Source: an uncultured Alphaproteobacteria bacterium
GTDB lineage: Bacteria; Pseudomonadota; Alphaproteobacteria; Puniceispirillales; Puniceispirillaceae
Reading direction: 5' to 3'
Assembly: GCA_913064995.1 (NCBI GenBank)
Contig: CAJYBL010000081.1
Coordinates: 1-6,754 of the forward strand
DNA length: 6,754 nt
Shown: positions 6,140-6,754 of the stretch, in pieces
Numbering within the stretch: the first letter of the stretch is position 1
Layout: every line of letters starts with the position of its first letter
Notes under the pieces: generated by a model
The model's input: only the letters and a program-made list of their open reading frames with translations
Database searches by the model: none
What the model was told of the DNA's origin: nothing
Made by a program: the position numbers and the translations under genes

Positions 6140-6754
6140 ATGACCAATCAGGTAATTGCATCGGCAAAGACATTATTTTCTGCTTATCGCGAAGCCTTGA
6201 CAGGCCTTGAGGCCGGTCTTGGGTCGGATTTTTCCAAAACCGTTGATTTAATGAAGGCCAACACCGGCCATGTTGTTGTTTGCGGCATGGGTAAATCCGG
6301 GATAATCGGCCGTAAAATTTCATCAACATTGGCATCAACAGGAACACCGTCGTTGTTTTTGCATCCGGCCGAGGCCATTCATGGTGATCTTGGCATGGTG
6401 CGTCGAGGCGATATTGTGCTGTTGATATCCTATTCGGGCAGTACCGAAGAAATTGTCCGGCTGTTGCCCGCTTTCAAAAGGCTGGATGCGAAGTTGATTG
6501 CGATGACCGGTAACCCATCAAGCATTATTGCAACAAGTGCCGAAATCAGCCTTGATATCTCGGTTGATCGCGAAGCTTGTCCGTTAAATCTGGCGCCAAC
6601 AACATCAAGTTTGAATTCGCTTGTTCTGGGTGATGCCATTGCTGTTGCCCTGATGGAGGCGCGCGGCTTTCAAGAAAGCGACTTTGCCAACACCCATCCG
6701 GGAGGCGCGCTTGGTCGCCGGTTATTGACGCGTGTTCGTGATAAGATGCGATCT
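6140..6754 (+). CDS. kdsD: Arabinose-5-phosphate isomerase (KdsD/KpsF/GutQ), 3' truncated
   Basis: The enzyme converts ribulose-5-phosphate to arabinose-5-phosphate, the first step towards Kdo, the inner sugar of lipopolysaccharide. The visible 205 residues cover the SIS domain: VVVCGMGKSG (45-54), HPAEAIHGDLG (75-85), ISYSGSTEE (96-104), CPLNLAPTTSS and THPGGALGRRL (185-195). The active-site residues I recall for E. coli KdsD (K59, H88, E111, H193) fall at a constant offset of 7 on K52, H81, E104 and H186, so the enzyme looks active. The frame is open to the window end at VRDKMRS, just where the CBS-domain pair normally begins, so about 120 residues are missing. The gene is on the same strand as fdhD-mobA but functionally unrelated and probably starts its own envelope operon. 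Confidence 0.94.
   Translation, partial: MTNQVIASAKTLFSAYREALTGLEAGLGSDFSKTVDLMKANTGHVVVCGMGKSGIIGRKISSTLASTGTPSLFLHPAEAIHGDLGMVRRGDIVLLISYSGSTEEIVRLLPAFKRLDAKLIAMTGNPSSIIATSAEISLDISVDREACPLNLAPTTSSLNSLVLGDAIAVALMEARGFQESDFANTHPGGALGRRLLTRVRDKMRS

Noticed and set aside
5928..6347. Long - strand reading frame of 139 codons across mobA, the gap and kdsD
   Set aside because: It lies antisense to two well-identified genes, shows no recognisable motif, and has the low-complexity look of an antisense translation.

Overview
The window looks like ordinary bacterial chromosome, most probably from an alphaproteobacterium of moderate GC (about half by eye). The Atm1-type exporter, the style of the NAD kinase, the fdhD-mobA pair and the KdsD/KpsF isomerase all fit that group. 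A marine SAR116-like lineage is possible, but that is only an impression. Gene density is high. I see no insertion sequence, tRNA, rRNA, CRISPR array or phage gene.

Layout. Left block, + strand (1-3188): the 3' part of an A-type iron-sulfur carrier (HesB/IscA/ErpA family), a complete Atm1/ABCB7-type ABC exporter, and an alpha/beta hydrolase that starts 5 bases after the exporter stop. These three look like one transcription unit joining Fe-S biogenesis and glutathione-linked export to a lipase-like enzyme of unknown substrate. Middle block, - strand (3141-4420): NAD kinase followed by a small cupin that has its own promoter. The cupin 3' end runs 48 bases into the hydrolase on the opposite strand. 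Right block, + strand (4544-6754): fdhD and mobA, overlapping by one base, then, after 94 bases, an arabinose-5-phosphate isomerase gene cut by the window end.

How the genes work together. FdhD delivers sulfur to the molybdenum cofactor of formate dehydrogenase, and MobA makes the guanine dinucleotide form of that cofactor, so the pair is a molybdoenzyme maturation unit. No formate dehydrogenase structural gene is present here. NadK makes NADP and is divergent from fdhD. KdsD begins Kdo synthesis for lipopolysaccharide and probably opens a separate envelope operon, since it has its own strong ribosome binding site.

No clearly new system was found. The points most worth a second look are: the A7 slippery tract in the cupin that decides whether the gene overlaps its convergent neighbour by 4 or 48 bases; the FdhD that lacks the usual CxxC at its usual site but carries one further on; the palindrome-rich nadK/fdhD control region, including a hairpin over the likely fdhD start codon; and the symmetric site over the cupin promoter -35 box.
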